Both the position numbers and the translations under genes were made by a program. A stretch of DNA of 64,000 nt from the NCBI GenBank assembly GCA_963775395.1, contig CAVZIX010000002.1:1-64000 (forward strand), written 5' to 3'. The stretch comes from JAIBJN01 sp963775395 (GTDB taxonomy: Bacteria; Actinomycetota; Thermoleophilia; Gaiellales; Gaiellaceae). Positions 9,591 to 19,200 of the stretch are shown here, piece by piece. The stretch's first letter is position 1. The number at the start of each line of letters is the position of its first letter. Below the pieces are notes generated by a model. The model searched no databases. It had not been told where the DNA came from and saw only the letters and a program-made list of their open reading frames with translations.

Positions 9591-10135
9591 GAGTCGCCGT
9601 CGCAGGCGTCGCGATCCTCGGCGCGCTCGTGGCCGGGCTCCTGTACGTGGAGGAGACGGAGCCGACCTGGTACGCCCGCATCCGCTATCCGCTCGAGTAC
9701 GAGCACATCGTGCGCGGGCACGCCGAGAACTACGAGCTCGACGCGGCCCTCCTCGCCGCGGTCATCTACCGCGAGAGCAAGTTCGACGCGGACGCGCGCT
9801 CGTCCTCGGGCGCCATCGGGCTGATGCAGCTGCTCCCCGACACGGCGATGGGGATCGCGATCAACACCGAGGGACACCGCTTCGAGGTCTCCGACCTCTA
9901 CAACCCGGAGATCAACGTCCGCTACGGCTCGTTCTATCTCCGCCGGCTGATCCAGAAGTACGACGACGAGCGGCTCGCCCTCGCCGCCTACAACGCGGGG
10001 CAGACCAACGTCGACGAGTGGATCGAGGCGGGCGGCGAGATCGAGTTCCCCGAGACGCGCGAGTACGTCGAGGACGTCCTGCACGCGCGCAAGGTGTACG
10101 CCCGCGCGTACGCCGACGAGCTCGGGCTCGACTAG
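9587..10135 (+). CDS. Lytic transglycosylase (SLT domain)
   Basis: Cell-wall enzyme that cleaves the MurNAc-GlcNAc bond of peptidoglycan. An N-terminal hydrophobic segment (about residues 2-20) is a signal peptide or anchor. The Slt70-like catalytic domain follows, with the essential glutamate in AVIYRESKFDADARS, the GLMQLLPDTA motif and the LALAAYNAGQTNV motif. The protein has 182 residues, a minimal soluble SLT domain with no LysM or other cell-wall binding module. It overlaps coaE by four bases and ends two bases from the convergent sulfatase gene. Confidence 0.93.
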   Translation: MRVAVAGVAILGALVAGLLYVEETEPTWYARIRYPLEYEHIVRGHAENYELDAALLAAVIYRESKFDADARSSSGAIGLMQLLPDTAMGIAINTEGHRFEVSDLYNPEINVRYGSFYLRRLIQKYDDERLALAAYNAGQTNVDEWIEAGGEIEFPETREYVEDVLHARKVYARAYADELGLD

Positions 10136-10137
10136 CG

Positions 10138-11866
10138 CTAACCCCTGCGGATTCGCTCGCAGTCGGAGACCACGTCTCCGGGGTTCGCGTAGACGATGTC
10201 GAGACCGTCGCCGCAGCCGACGATGTCGCGACGCCCATCTGCGGCGTAGATGATGTCGCGCCCGATGCCGCCGTACATCCGGTCGAGCCCGAGGCCACCG
10301 TAGAGGCGGTCGTGGCCGCCCTCGCCGTACAGGAGGTCGTCGCCGCGGCCGCCGTAGACGACGTCGTCGCCCGAGCGCGCCTCGACGCGGTCCGCGCCGC
10401 CGTTGGCGCACACGTAGTCATAGGCGGTCGTCCCGCGCAGGCGGTTGGCGCGCTCGCTGCCGGTGATCAGGCAGGCGCTGCGCAGCCTCATGCCCGGCGG
10501 CGCCGGGTTACAGAGGGCCCGCGTGCGCCGCCTGAACGTGACGAGGAGCTTGCGGAGGCCCGGCTTCCGCGCAAGATTCTGGAGCTGGCCGGGATCGGCC
10601 GACACGTCGTAGATCTCCTCCTCGCCGGTGCCGTACTGGACGTACGAATGCGTCGCCTTGCGCACGACGCAGTACGACGGAACCTGCGGCGCCGTGGCGC
10701 TCTTGCGGTTTTCGACGAGGACGTCGGGCCGCCACGCCGCGTTCGGGTTGGGGAGGAGGCTCAGGAAGCTCCGGCCCTCCGCGCCGGGCGCCGCGACGCC
10801 GCCTAACTGGGCGAAGGTCGGCGCGAGGTCGATGTTCGCCACCAGCCTGGAGCTCGTGGCCGCCGTCTGCGCCACGCCGTCATAGCGGACGACCAGCGGC
10901 ACACGGATCGACTCGTCGTAGGGCACGGTCTTCGTGCGCCAGCGGTGCTCGCCCCAGAGGTAGCCGTTGTCGGACGTGAACACGAAGAGCGTCTCGTCGA
11001 GCCGGCCGGTGTCCGCGAGCGCGTCGAGAAGGTCTCCCACCGCGTCGTCCACCGCCAGGAGCGACTCCAGCTGACCCCGGCGGAAGGCGTCGACCGCCGC
11101 GCCGTCCCCGGCCGTCAGAGGCGCGAGGGACCGCACCCAGGCCGGCTTGTCGGCGGCGTTTAGCTCGTTGTAGCTCGCCGGCCGCCACGGCGGCAGGCCT
11201 GCGAAGGCGCCCTCGTGCCGAGGCGCGGGCGTCGGCGGCCCGTGCGGCGCGAAGGGCGCGAAGAGGACGAAGAGCGGCCCGGCGCCGGCGCCTCGGATGA
11301 ACGACGACGCCTCGTCGGCGAGCACGTCGGTCGAATAGTCGCCGGGGTCGCTCCCGTGGTCGACCATGACTCCGTCGATGTTGAGCCGGTACGTGTAGTA
11401 GTTCTCGACGTTCGGCGGCACGAACGCGACCCAGCGGCTCCAGCCCGGCGGTACGAAACGGGTGCCGTAGTTGTTTAGGTACTTGCCGAAGAAGCCGGTG
11501 CGGTAGCCGCCGCCCTGGAGCCAGGTAGCGATCGTGGAGGCCTCGCGGGGCCTGAAGGAGGGCCAGCCGCCGAACGGCCCGCTGTTGTTGTAGACGCCGG
11601 TGGAGTGCGAATAGCGCCCGGTCAGCGTGCTTGCCCTGCTGGGGCAGCAGACGGGGTTGACGACGAATGCGTTCTCGAACGTCACGCCCGCGCGCGACAA
11701 GCCTGCTCTGCACCGTCGGCATCACGTTCAGCGTGTCCCAGCGCTGGTCGTCCGTCAGGACGAGGACGACGTTCGGCCGCGTCTGCGCCTCCGCATTTCC
11801 CGTCCCGATGACGGCGACGGCCAGGACCGCGCAGAGCAGCGTGGTGATGCGCCAGACCCCTCTCAC
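10138..11866 (-). CDS. Secreted sulfatase with C-terminal calcium-binding repeats, interrupted by a +1 frameshift
   Basis: Type I sulfatase of about 575 residues after removing one extra base near 11700. A signal peptide (GTG 11866, LLCAVLAVAVIGTGNAEA) precedes the metal-binding NVVLVLTDDQRWDTL strand. The C-x-P-S-R motif (NPVCCPSRASTLTGR) places the cysteine that would be converted to formylglycine. Later metal ligands sit in FTSDNGYLWGEHRW. From about residue 485 there are nonapeptide-like repeats such as SGDDVVYGGRGDD, EGGHDRLYGG and IGRDIIYAADG, which resemble RTX/hemolysin-type Ca-binding repeats. The substrate, a sulfated polysaccharide or sulfolipid, is not deducible. It is divergent from the methyltransferase gene. 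Confidence 0.88.
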
Positions 11867-11874
11867 GCCGCCCG

Positions 11875-11901
11875 AGCCTAGCGGAAGGCGCGGCCTATAC
11901 T
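11875..11901. promoter_or_regulatory. Divergent -10 elements between sulfatase and methyltransferase genes
   Basis: Minus strand TAGGCT (11880-11875) lies 8 bases before the GTG at 11866. Plus strand TATACT (11896-11901) lies 10 bases before the GTG at 11912. Neither gene has a Shine-Dalgarno sequence. Confidence 0.55.
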
Positions 11902-11911
11902 TGCCGGCGCC

Positions 11912-12835
11912 GTGCCGACCACCAGCGCAGCCACCCGTGTCAGGCGCTCCGCGAAGGGCGTCCTGCGTCGGCTCGGCCTCGAGGTGCACCGCGTCGGCGG
12001 GCCGGACGCGAACGGCGGCTCGACGGAGCTCGAGACCCTGCCCGCCCCGGGAGCTGAGGCCGTCTCGCGCGCCGAGGCTTCCTTCTCCGCGGAGTTCCCG
12101 CTCGCGCCCGACCTCGCGCTCTCGCCGGAGGAGCTCGAGCGTCGCATCGCCTCGTACTACTGGCACTATCCGTTCCGCTTCGGCGACCGCTACGTCGAGG
12201 CCGACTGGGAGCCGGGGAAGGGGCTCCACGGTCGCCATTACCGCCGCTACCTCCATCTCTTCCCGGCGCTCCTCTCCGCCGCGGGCGGCTCGCTCGAGGG
12301 CAAGACCGTCCTGGACGTCGGCTGCAACTGCGGGTTCTGGTCGATCCAGGCGCGCCTCGCGGGCGCGAAGTCCGTCCTCGGCGTCGAGGCGAGCGCCGGC
12401 AACGTCGAGCAGGCCCGCTTCATCACGGAGGTGGCCGGCCTGGACGGGATCGAGTTCGAGGTGGCCAGCGCCTACGACCTCTCCCGGGAGCGGCAGGGGG
12501 AGTTCGACGTGGTGCTCTACTTCGGGCTCCTCTACCACCTCGAGCACCCGGTCCTGGGCCTGGAGCGGCTGGCCGAGGTGACCCGGGAGCTCGCCCTCGT
12601 GGACACGACCATCGTGCGCGACCGCGGCCCGGTGTGCCACGTCATTCCGGACGCGGTGCACGAGCAGAACTACTCCAACCGGCTCGCGATGGTGCCGTCG
12701 CGGACAGCCGTGGCCCGGATGCTCCGCCACGCAGGGTTCGCGCGCGTGCTCGCCGTCCCGCGGACGACCGAGCCGCTGCCGCCCGACTACGCGTCGGGAA
12801 CCCGCGAGGCGTACGTGGCCCGAAAGCCGGGCTAG
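11912..12835 (+). CDS. SAM-dependent methyltransferase, CmoB/DUF1698-like
   Basis: Class I methyltransferase of 307 residues. Motif I is KTVLDVGCNCGFWSIQA near residue 132, with VLGVEAS as motif II and DVVLYFGLLYHLEHPV as motif IV. The YHLEHP element and the preceding SYYWHYPFRFGDRYVEA/HGRHYRRYLHL stretch resemble the tRNA (mo5U34) carboxymethyltransferase CmoB and DUF1698 families. Actinobacteria generally lack the CmoA step, so a small-molecule or lipid methylation role is equally possible. The gene begins behind a leaderless-type promoter. Its 3' end overlaps by 4 bp the end of the opposite-strand repeat protein gene. Confidence 0.82.
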   Translation: MPTTSAATRVRRSAKGVLRRLGLEVHRVGGPDANGGSTELETLPAPGAEAVSRAEASFSAEFPLAPDLALSPEELERRIASYYWHYPFRFGDRYVEADWEPGKGLHGRHYRRYLHLFPALLSAAGGSLEGKTVLDVGCNCGFWSIQARLAGAKSVLGVEASAGNVEQARFITEVAGLDGIEFEVASAYDLSRERQGEFDVVLYFGLLYHLEHPVLGLERLAEVTRELALVDTTIVRDRGPVCHVIPDAVHEQNYSNRLAMVPSRTAVARMLRHAGFARVLAVPRTTEPLPPDYASGTREAYVARKPG

Positions 12836-14007
12836 CAGCCGCTCCGTATGTCGGTTCGGTCGCCGCGGCAGTTGTCCGCGGCGGGACCGCCGATCAGCCG
12901 GTCGCCCGGCCGGTTGTCGCGCGCGTCGAGGATGTCGACGCCGCTGTCGCCCCGCAGGAGGTCCAGTCCGCTGCGGTCGAGGAGGAAGTCGTTCCCCGGC
13001 CCGCCGCGGATCGAGTCGGTGCCGCGGCCGCCGAACACGAGGTCGGCGCCGCCGGCGCCCGCAATCGTGTCCTCGCCGCCCATGCCGCGGATCTCCTCCG
13101 CGGCCGAGGTCCCGGTGAGGATGTTCGGAGCGCCGTTGCCCAGGATCAGCGGGCCCCAGGAGAGCTTGATCGGGCCGGCCTCGAGGCTCAGCGGGCTGAT
13201 GTTGACGAAGTAGGTCGTCGTCGACTCGGCGTCCACGAGCCCGATCCAGCTCGAGCAGCACCCGCGGTCGGGGTCGTCGTCGTTTATGTCGATGAGCTCG
13301 ATGTCCTCGATGGTCGTGCCCTTGTAGATCGCCATGAGCGAGTCGAAGCCGCTCCCGACCGTGGAGAACTTGTAGGTGCCGTCTGCGGGCGGCGTCCACT
13401 CGTACCAGACGCTCTGGAGCGTGGCGAAGACGTCCTCGCCGAGCTCCGTGGTCGCGCCGTTCGCGGTGTCGCCGCTGCGCGCGCCCGAAGCGCCGGAGAG
13501 CACGACCGCGTCGGCGAAGTTGTCGTTCGCCGGCGACTCGCGCCACTCGAGGAAGGCGACGCCCGACTTTCCGAGGAACCCGTCGATGGCGATGTGGTAG
13601 GTCGTGCCGGCGACCGTCGCGAAGCTCACGCTGCTCCCGCCGCCGAAGCCGGCGACGTCGTCGTTGGAGGCGATCGGCGTCAGGGCGTTCACGGCGGTCC
13701 CCGTGTAGACCCCGAGGAGCGTGTCGAAGTCGCCGCCCGAGAGGAAGGCAACGTGCGGGATGCTGCCGTCGCCGGGAGCGGTCCACGAATACCAGATGGA
13801 CTTCCCTCCGACCTGCCCGGCGTGAGCGGGCTCACCCGCCTCGACGGTGGCGTTGACGTTGTTCGCGCGGACGAAGCCGTCCGTGTCGGCGATCGCGTTC
13901 AGGCTGACCGCGTCGGCGAAGGCGTCGTTCGGCGGCGCCATCGCCGCCGACATGGCCGACGGCACGGCGAGCAGGGAGAGCACGGCTACGAGCGGGACGA
14001 GACGCAC
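12832..14007 (-). CDS. Secreted two-repeat beta-domain protein with RTX-like tail
   Basis: Predicted extracellular protein of 391 residues with a signal peptide (LVPLVAVLSLLAVPSAMSA). Two homologous domains of about 120 residues each begin with PPNDAFADAVSL and PANDNFADAVVL. Each contains a WYSWTAP/WYEWTPP strand, an FDTLLGVYTG/FDSLMAIYKG strand and a following acidic turn. This is the pre-peptidase C-terminal-like arrangement common in actinobacterial surface proteins. Residues from about 300 carry GGEDTIAGAGGAD, GGRGTDSIRGGPGND and GDRLIGGPAAD, which are RTX-like Ca-binding repeats. The start GTG is preceded by a strong GAGGAGG ribosome-binding site (14014-14020). A structural or adhesion role is a guess. 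Confidence 0.82.
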   Translation of the reverse strand: MRLVPLVAVLSLLAVPSAMSAAMAPPNDAFADAVSLNAIADTDGFVRANNVNATVEAGEPAHAGQVGGKSIWYSWTAPGDGSIPHVAFLSGGDFDTLLGVYTGTAVNALTPIASNDDVAGFGGGSSVSFATVAGTTYHIAIDGFLGKSGVAFLEWRESPANDNFADAVVLSGASGARSGDTANGATTELGEDVFATLQSVWYEWTPPADGTYKFSTVGSGFDSLMAIYKGTTIEDIELIDINDDDPDRGCCSSWIGLVDAESTTTYFVNISPLSLEAGPIKLSWGPLILGNGAPNILTGTSAAEEIRGMGGEDTIAGAGGADLVFGGRGTDSIRGGPGNDFLLDRSGLDLLRGDSGVDILDARDNRPGDRLIGGPAADNCRGDRTDIRSGC

Positions 14008-14095
14008 AGAAGACCTCCTCGGAGACTCAGGCGACCGTAAAGCCTGGGGTGGACGGAGACAACCGAGGCGAGGCTGGGACGCGGAGGCGCCCGGC

Positions 14096-14101
14096 TACGA
14101 T
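14096..14101 (+). promoter_or_regulatory. -10 element TACGAT for uvrB
   Basis: TACGAT ends 8 bases before the uvrB ATG at 14109, so the expected transcription start is the base before the start codon. No Shine-Dalgarno sequence precedes the ATG. This decides the start. Confidence 0.6.
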
Positions 14102-14108
14102 GACCCCG

Positions 14109-16116
14109 ATGCCCGAGTTCCGAGTTTCAGAGGCCTACACCCCGACCGGCGACCAGCCGCAGGCCATCGAGGAGCTGTCGAAGTCCATCCGGGCGGGCGA
14201 CCAGTTCCAGACGCTGCTCGGGGCGACGGGCACCGGCAAGACGGCCGCGATGGCGTGGATCGCGGAGCAGGTGCAGAAGCCCACGCTCGTGATCGCGCAC
14301 AACAAGACATTGGCCGCGCAGCTCTGCAACGAGTTCCGCGAGTTCCTGCCGGGAAACGCCGTCGAGTACTTCGTCTCCTACTACGACTACTACCAGCCGG
14401 AGGCGTACGTCCCGCAGGCGGATCTCTACATCGAGAAGGACGCGTCGATCAACGACGACATCGACCGCCTCCGCCACGCGGCCACGGCTGCGCTGCTCGC
14501 GCGCAAGGACGTCCTCATCGTCGCCTCCGTCTCGTGCATCTACGGGATCGGCTCGCCGCTCGAGTACGAGGAGAAGACCGTGGTGCTCGGCGTCGGGCTC
14601 GAGATCGACCGCGACGTCATGCTCCGCAAGCTCGTCGACATCCAGTACGCGCGCAACGACTCCATCCTCGGGCGCGGGCGCTTCCGCGTGCGCGGCGACG
14701 TCGTCGAGGTCCAGCCGGCGCACATGGAGTCGGCCTACCGGATCTCGTTCTTCGGGGACGAGGTCGAGCAGATCTCGCACTTCGATCCGCTCTCCGGCGA
14801 GATCTACGCCCGGCTCGACCACCTCGCCATCTTCCCGGCGACCCAGTACGTGACCTCGCGCGAGACGATCGAGCGGTCGGTGGGGGAGATCCGCCGCGAG
14901 CTGGAGGAGCAGGTCACGGCTCTTCGAGTCGCAGGGGAAGCTGCTCGAGGCCCACCGGATCCGGCAGCGCACCGAGTACGACCTGGAGATGCTCCAGGAG
15001 CTGGGCTACTGCAACGGGATCGAGAACTACTCGCGCATCCTGGACGGCCGCGCGCCGGGCACGCCGCCGCACTCGCTGCTCGACTACTTCCGCGGCGACT
15101 TCGTCATCATGATCGACGAGTCGCACCAGACCGTCCCGCAGATCGGCGGGATGTACGAGGGCGACCGCTCGCGCAAGGAGACGCTCGTCGAGCACGGCTT
15201 CCGGCTCCCGTCGGCGCTCGACAACCGTCCGCTGCGCTTCGACGAGTTCCTCGAGCGCGCGCCGCAGATCCTCTTCGTCTCGGCGACGCCGGGGCCGTTC
15301 GAGCTGCGCAACTCGACCAACGTCGCCGAGCAGATCATCCGCCCCACCGGCGTGGTCGACCCCGAGGTCGAGCTGCGTCCGACGACGAACCAGATCGACG
15401 ATCTCTTGAACGAGATCCGCCACCGCGAGGAGGCCGGGGAGCGCGTGCTCGTCACCACGCTGACGAAGAAGATGGCCGAGGACCTGACGGACTATCTGCT
15501 CGAGTCGGGCGTCCGCACGCGCTACCTCCACTCCGAGGTGGACACCCTCGAGCGCATCAAGATCATCAGGGAGCTGCGCCTCGGCGAGTACGACGTGCTC
15601 GTCGGCGTCAACCTCCTCCGCGAGGGCCTCGACCTGCCCGAGGTATCGCTCGTGGCGATTCTCGACGCGGACAAGGAGGGCTTCCTCCGCGGCCAGACCG
15701 CGCTCATCCAGACCATCGGGCGCGCGGCGCGCAACATCAACGGCAAGGTCGTGATGTATGCCGACAAGATGACCGAGGCGATTCGCGGCGCGCTCGACGA
15801 GACCACGCGCAGGCGCGACATCCAGCTCCGATACAACGAGGAGCACGGGATCACGCCAGAGTCGATCGTCAAGGGCGTCTCTGACATCGCCGAGTTCCTC
15901 TCGCTCGAGTCCCAGCCGCACGTCCCGGGCAAGCGCCGCCGCGGGCAGCGCCAGGTCGAGGGCATGTCGAACGAGGACCTCGAGAAGCTCGTCGTCACGC
16001 TCGAGGAGGAGATGTTCGCGGCCGCCGAGGAGCTCCGCTTCGAGTACGCCGCCAAGCTCCGGGACGAGATCAAGGACCTCCGCCGGGAGCTTCAGGCGAC
16101 CGCCGGGCCCGCGTAG
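14109..16116 (+). CDS. uvrB: Excinuclease ABC subunit B, interrupted by a +1 frameshift
   Basis: Damage-verifying helicase-like subunit of nucleotide excision repair, about 668 residues after removing one extra base near 14918. Walker A is LLGATGTGKT near residue 43. The beta-hairpin stretch is VSYYDYYQPEAYVP, and the DEAD-like box is MIDESHQTVPQ. Helicase motifs V/VI are VGVNLLREGLDLPEV and QTIGRAARN. The C-terminal UVR domain (LEEEMFAAAEELRFEYAAKLRDEI) contacts UvrC. The break falls in the linker before the FESQGKLLEAHR segment, with perfect family conservation on both sides. uvrA lies 7 kb downstream in a separate transcription unit. Confidence 0.93.
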
Positions 16117-16246
16117 CGGGCAGGAATCGGCAGTCTCCGCTCGGTAATTCCTGGGTTTCGCTCTAGTGGACCGTCCTTCCGACGGTTGTCACCGCGGCTC
16201 GAAAGGGGTAACTTCGGCCCCGTCCTACCCCGGGGAGAGGAGCCCA

Positions 16247-19200
16247 ATGACACGCACGTCACGGTCTAGGCCAGCCGTCCTGGCTGCGCTCACGCTGATC
16301 TTCACGCTGCTCGTGGCCGGTTCGGTGTCGGCAGGAGCAGCAGGCAAAGCCAAGGCCAAAAAGGCCGACGGAGCGCCGACCGGCACTCCGGTCATCTACT
16401 TCGCCGCAGACGGCATGCGGCCCGACCTGGTCGACAAGTACGCCAAGCAGGGTGCGTTGCCGACGATGCGCAAGCTGATGAACACCGGCCTGAAAGGCCA
16501 GAACGGCCTGCTTCAGGGCTTCCCTCCGAACACCGGCGTCGGCTGGTACACGCTCTCCACGGGCACGTGGCCCGGTGAGCATGGCTCGACGAACAACACG
16601 TTCCACCGGACCGGCGAAGGCAACTTCAACAACTCCACCAGCTTTGCGACGCCGGGAATCCTCCAGGCCGACCACATCGCGCAGTCGGCCGAGCGGAGCG
16701 GCAAGACGGTCGTCTCGATGGAGTGGGTCGGCTCGCGCGGGCTCGTGCCGGCGCTTCAGGGCCCCGTCGTCGACTTCCGCAGTTTCTTCGGGGGCCGCGG
16801 CATCGTTCTCAACTACGACCTTCCCGGCCAGCCCGCCGGCGCGAACGCCTTCGGCGTCCAGTACCAGCGCGTGACGCTGGCTGACGCGGCCGGCTGGACG
16901 AACGTCCCCGGCTCCTTCAGCCCGGCGAAGCAGACCTCCTTCACGCACAACGACACCCGCCTCGCGGCGAACGGCGCCTGGGACGTCTACATCTACGACT
17001 CCACCAACGACGGCACGGTCAACTACGACCGCGTGCTCGTCGTCTCCGCTGCAGACGCGAAGAACGGCGCCGAGGCGGTTGCGAACCTGGCTCAGGGCGA
17101 CTGGGCGGACGCGAAGGTCACGATCGCGGCCGGGCCGCTTGCCGGCAGGACTGCCGGCTTCTACCTGAAGGCGATCGACCTCACCGCCGATCTCTCCAAG
17201 TTCAGGCTGTACTTCACCTCGGTTCAGCGCGCGAACGCGACGTACAACGCGCTCGGCGCTGCGGGCTCCGCCGACTTCGAGGAGAAGCTGAACCGTGACT
17301 TCCCGACCTCCACGGCGGCTGATTTCGCGCCGCTCGAGGCCGGAATCGTCGACGAAGACACGTACATCCAGCAGGGCCTGATGTGGAAGGACGCGCACTG
17401 GGCCTACCTCGAGTACATCCTCGGGCCGGCGCCCGCCGGCCTCGGCGTGAAGCCCGACCTGCTCCTGGTTGGGACGCCGGTGACGGACGAGTTCCAGCAT
17501 CAGTTCCTGGGCCTCGTCACGCCGACCGACATCGACGGCAACCCGAACCCGTACTACGACGACGTCACCAACGACAACGTCCCGGACGGGCGCCTCGACG
17601 AGCGCGAGGGCTACATCCGGGCTGCCTACGAAGAGGCGGACGCGACCCTCGAACTCGCGCAGGACCTGATGAACCGGAAGACGAACACGTTCGTCTCGTC
17701 CGACCACGGGTTCGCTCCGCAGTGGTGGGCCGTCAACGTCAGCAAGGTGCTCGTAGACCTTGGGCTCCAGGAGCGTGAGCAGAGCGGCAACTGCCGTAAG
17801 GCGGCCAACGATCCGGGCACCACGACCCCGGGCGACACGCTGGCGAAGGAGTGCCACGCCGGCGGCACGTCGCAGATCTACATCAACCTCGCGGGCCGCG
17901 ACCCGGCGACGGGCAACACCCCGCAGGTGCCGGCGGCCAACTACGAGGCCGTTCGCAACCAGATCATCGCCGCGTTCCAGAACATGGACGACCCGAACCT
18001 GCCGGGCTTCCAGCAGGTCGTGGCCAGGGTGATGAAGAAGGAGGAGCTGAAGAACGTCGACGGCACGGATGCGCTGCACCCGAGCCGCAGCGGCGACGTC
18101 GTGGTCGTCTTCCGGCCTCCGTACCAGACCGACGCGCAGACGCCCGGGCAGCTCGTGGCCCCGTCGCAGTTCTTCGGCCAGCACGGCTATCTGCCGAACC
18201 TCGTCAACATCGCGCGAAACGTCAACATGCACGGGACATTCATCGCCGCGGGGCCTGACATCCGTGCAGGCAAGGACGTGCCTGGCGTCAGGGCGATCGA
18301 CCTCGCCCCGACGATTGCCTACCTGATGGACATCCCCGAGCCGCAGAACGCACGCGGCAAGGTGCTGCTGAACATCATCAAGGGCGGGAACCGGATCTAC
18401 GAGTTCCAGATCCTCGACATCTCCGACTACCACGGGCAGCTGACCCCCCTGGCCGAGGCCGCCGATACCGTGGGCGGCACCGGCGCGGCGAACCCGACCT
18501 TCGGGATCGGCGGATCGGCGTTCCTCAAGCCGTGGTTCGACGCGTTCAGGGTTGAGGCGCCGGGTGAGATCCTGACGCTGACCGCAGGCGACGCGATCGG
18601 GGCCACGCCTCCGATCTCGGCCTTCTTCGGCGACAAGCCCACGATCGAGTTCATGAACCTCATGGGCTTCGACCTCGACGGCCTCGGAAACCACAACTTC
18701 GACCGCGGCGAGGCGTACTTCCGGAACGAGATCGTCCCGCTCGCGGCCTTCGACTACCTCTCGGCGAACATCGTCGACGACGCCGGGAGAACGCCTCCCG
18801 AGTGGGCGAAGTCGAAGGTGTTCACGATCGACACCGGCCTGCGGGTCGGGTTCGTCGGGTTCTCGAACCCGGACATCCCTGAGCTGACGAAGCCGGGATC
18901 GCTCGGGCCCTTCCACGTGGCCGACCCGGTCGTGGCGGTGAACGACGAGGCCAGGCGGCTCGCGCGGCAGCGCAAGGACGTCGCGGCCATCGTCGCCATC
19001 GGCCACATGGGCGCGACCGCCGGAACGCTGACGCAGCCGACCGGACCCGGCGTGGACCTCGCGGACGCCGTCAGCAACGTCGACGTCGTCATCGGCGACC
19101 ACACGAACTTCCAGGTGGTCTCCGAGCGGCCGAACGGCGTGCTCCTGACCGAGAACCTGAGCAGGGGCGTCCGCTTCACCCGCGTGCGTGTCTTCATCGA

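Noticed and set aside
10880..13786. A 968-codon minus-strand frame
   Set aside because: Only its part near 11700-11866 is real (the sulfatase N-terminus in the shifted frame); the rest is a shadow of neighbouring genes.
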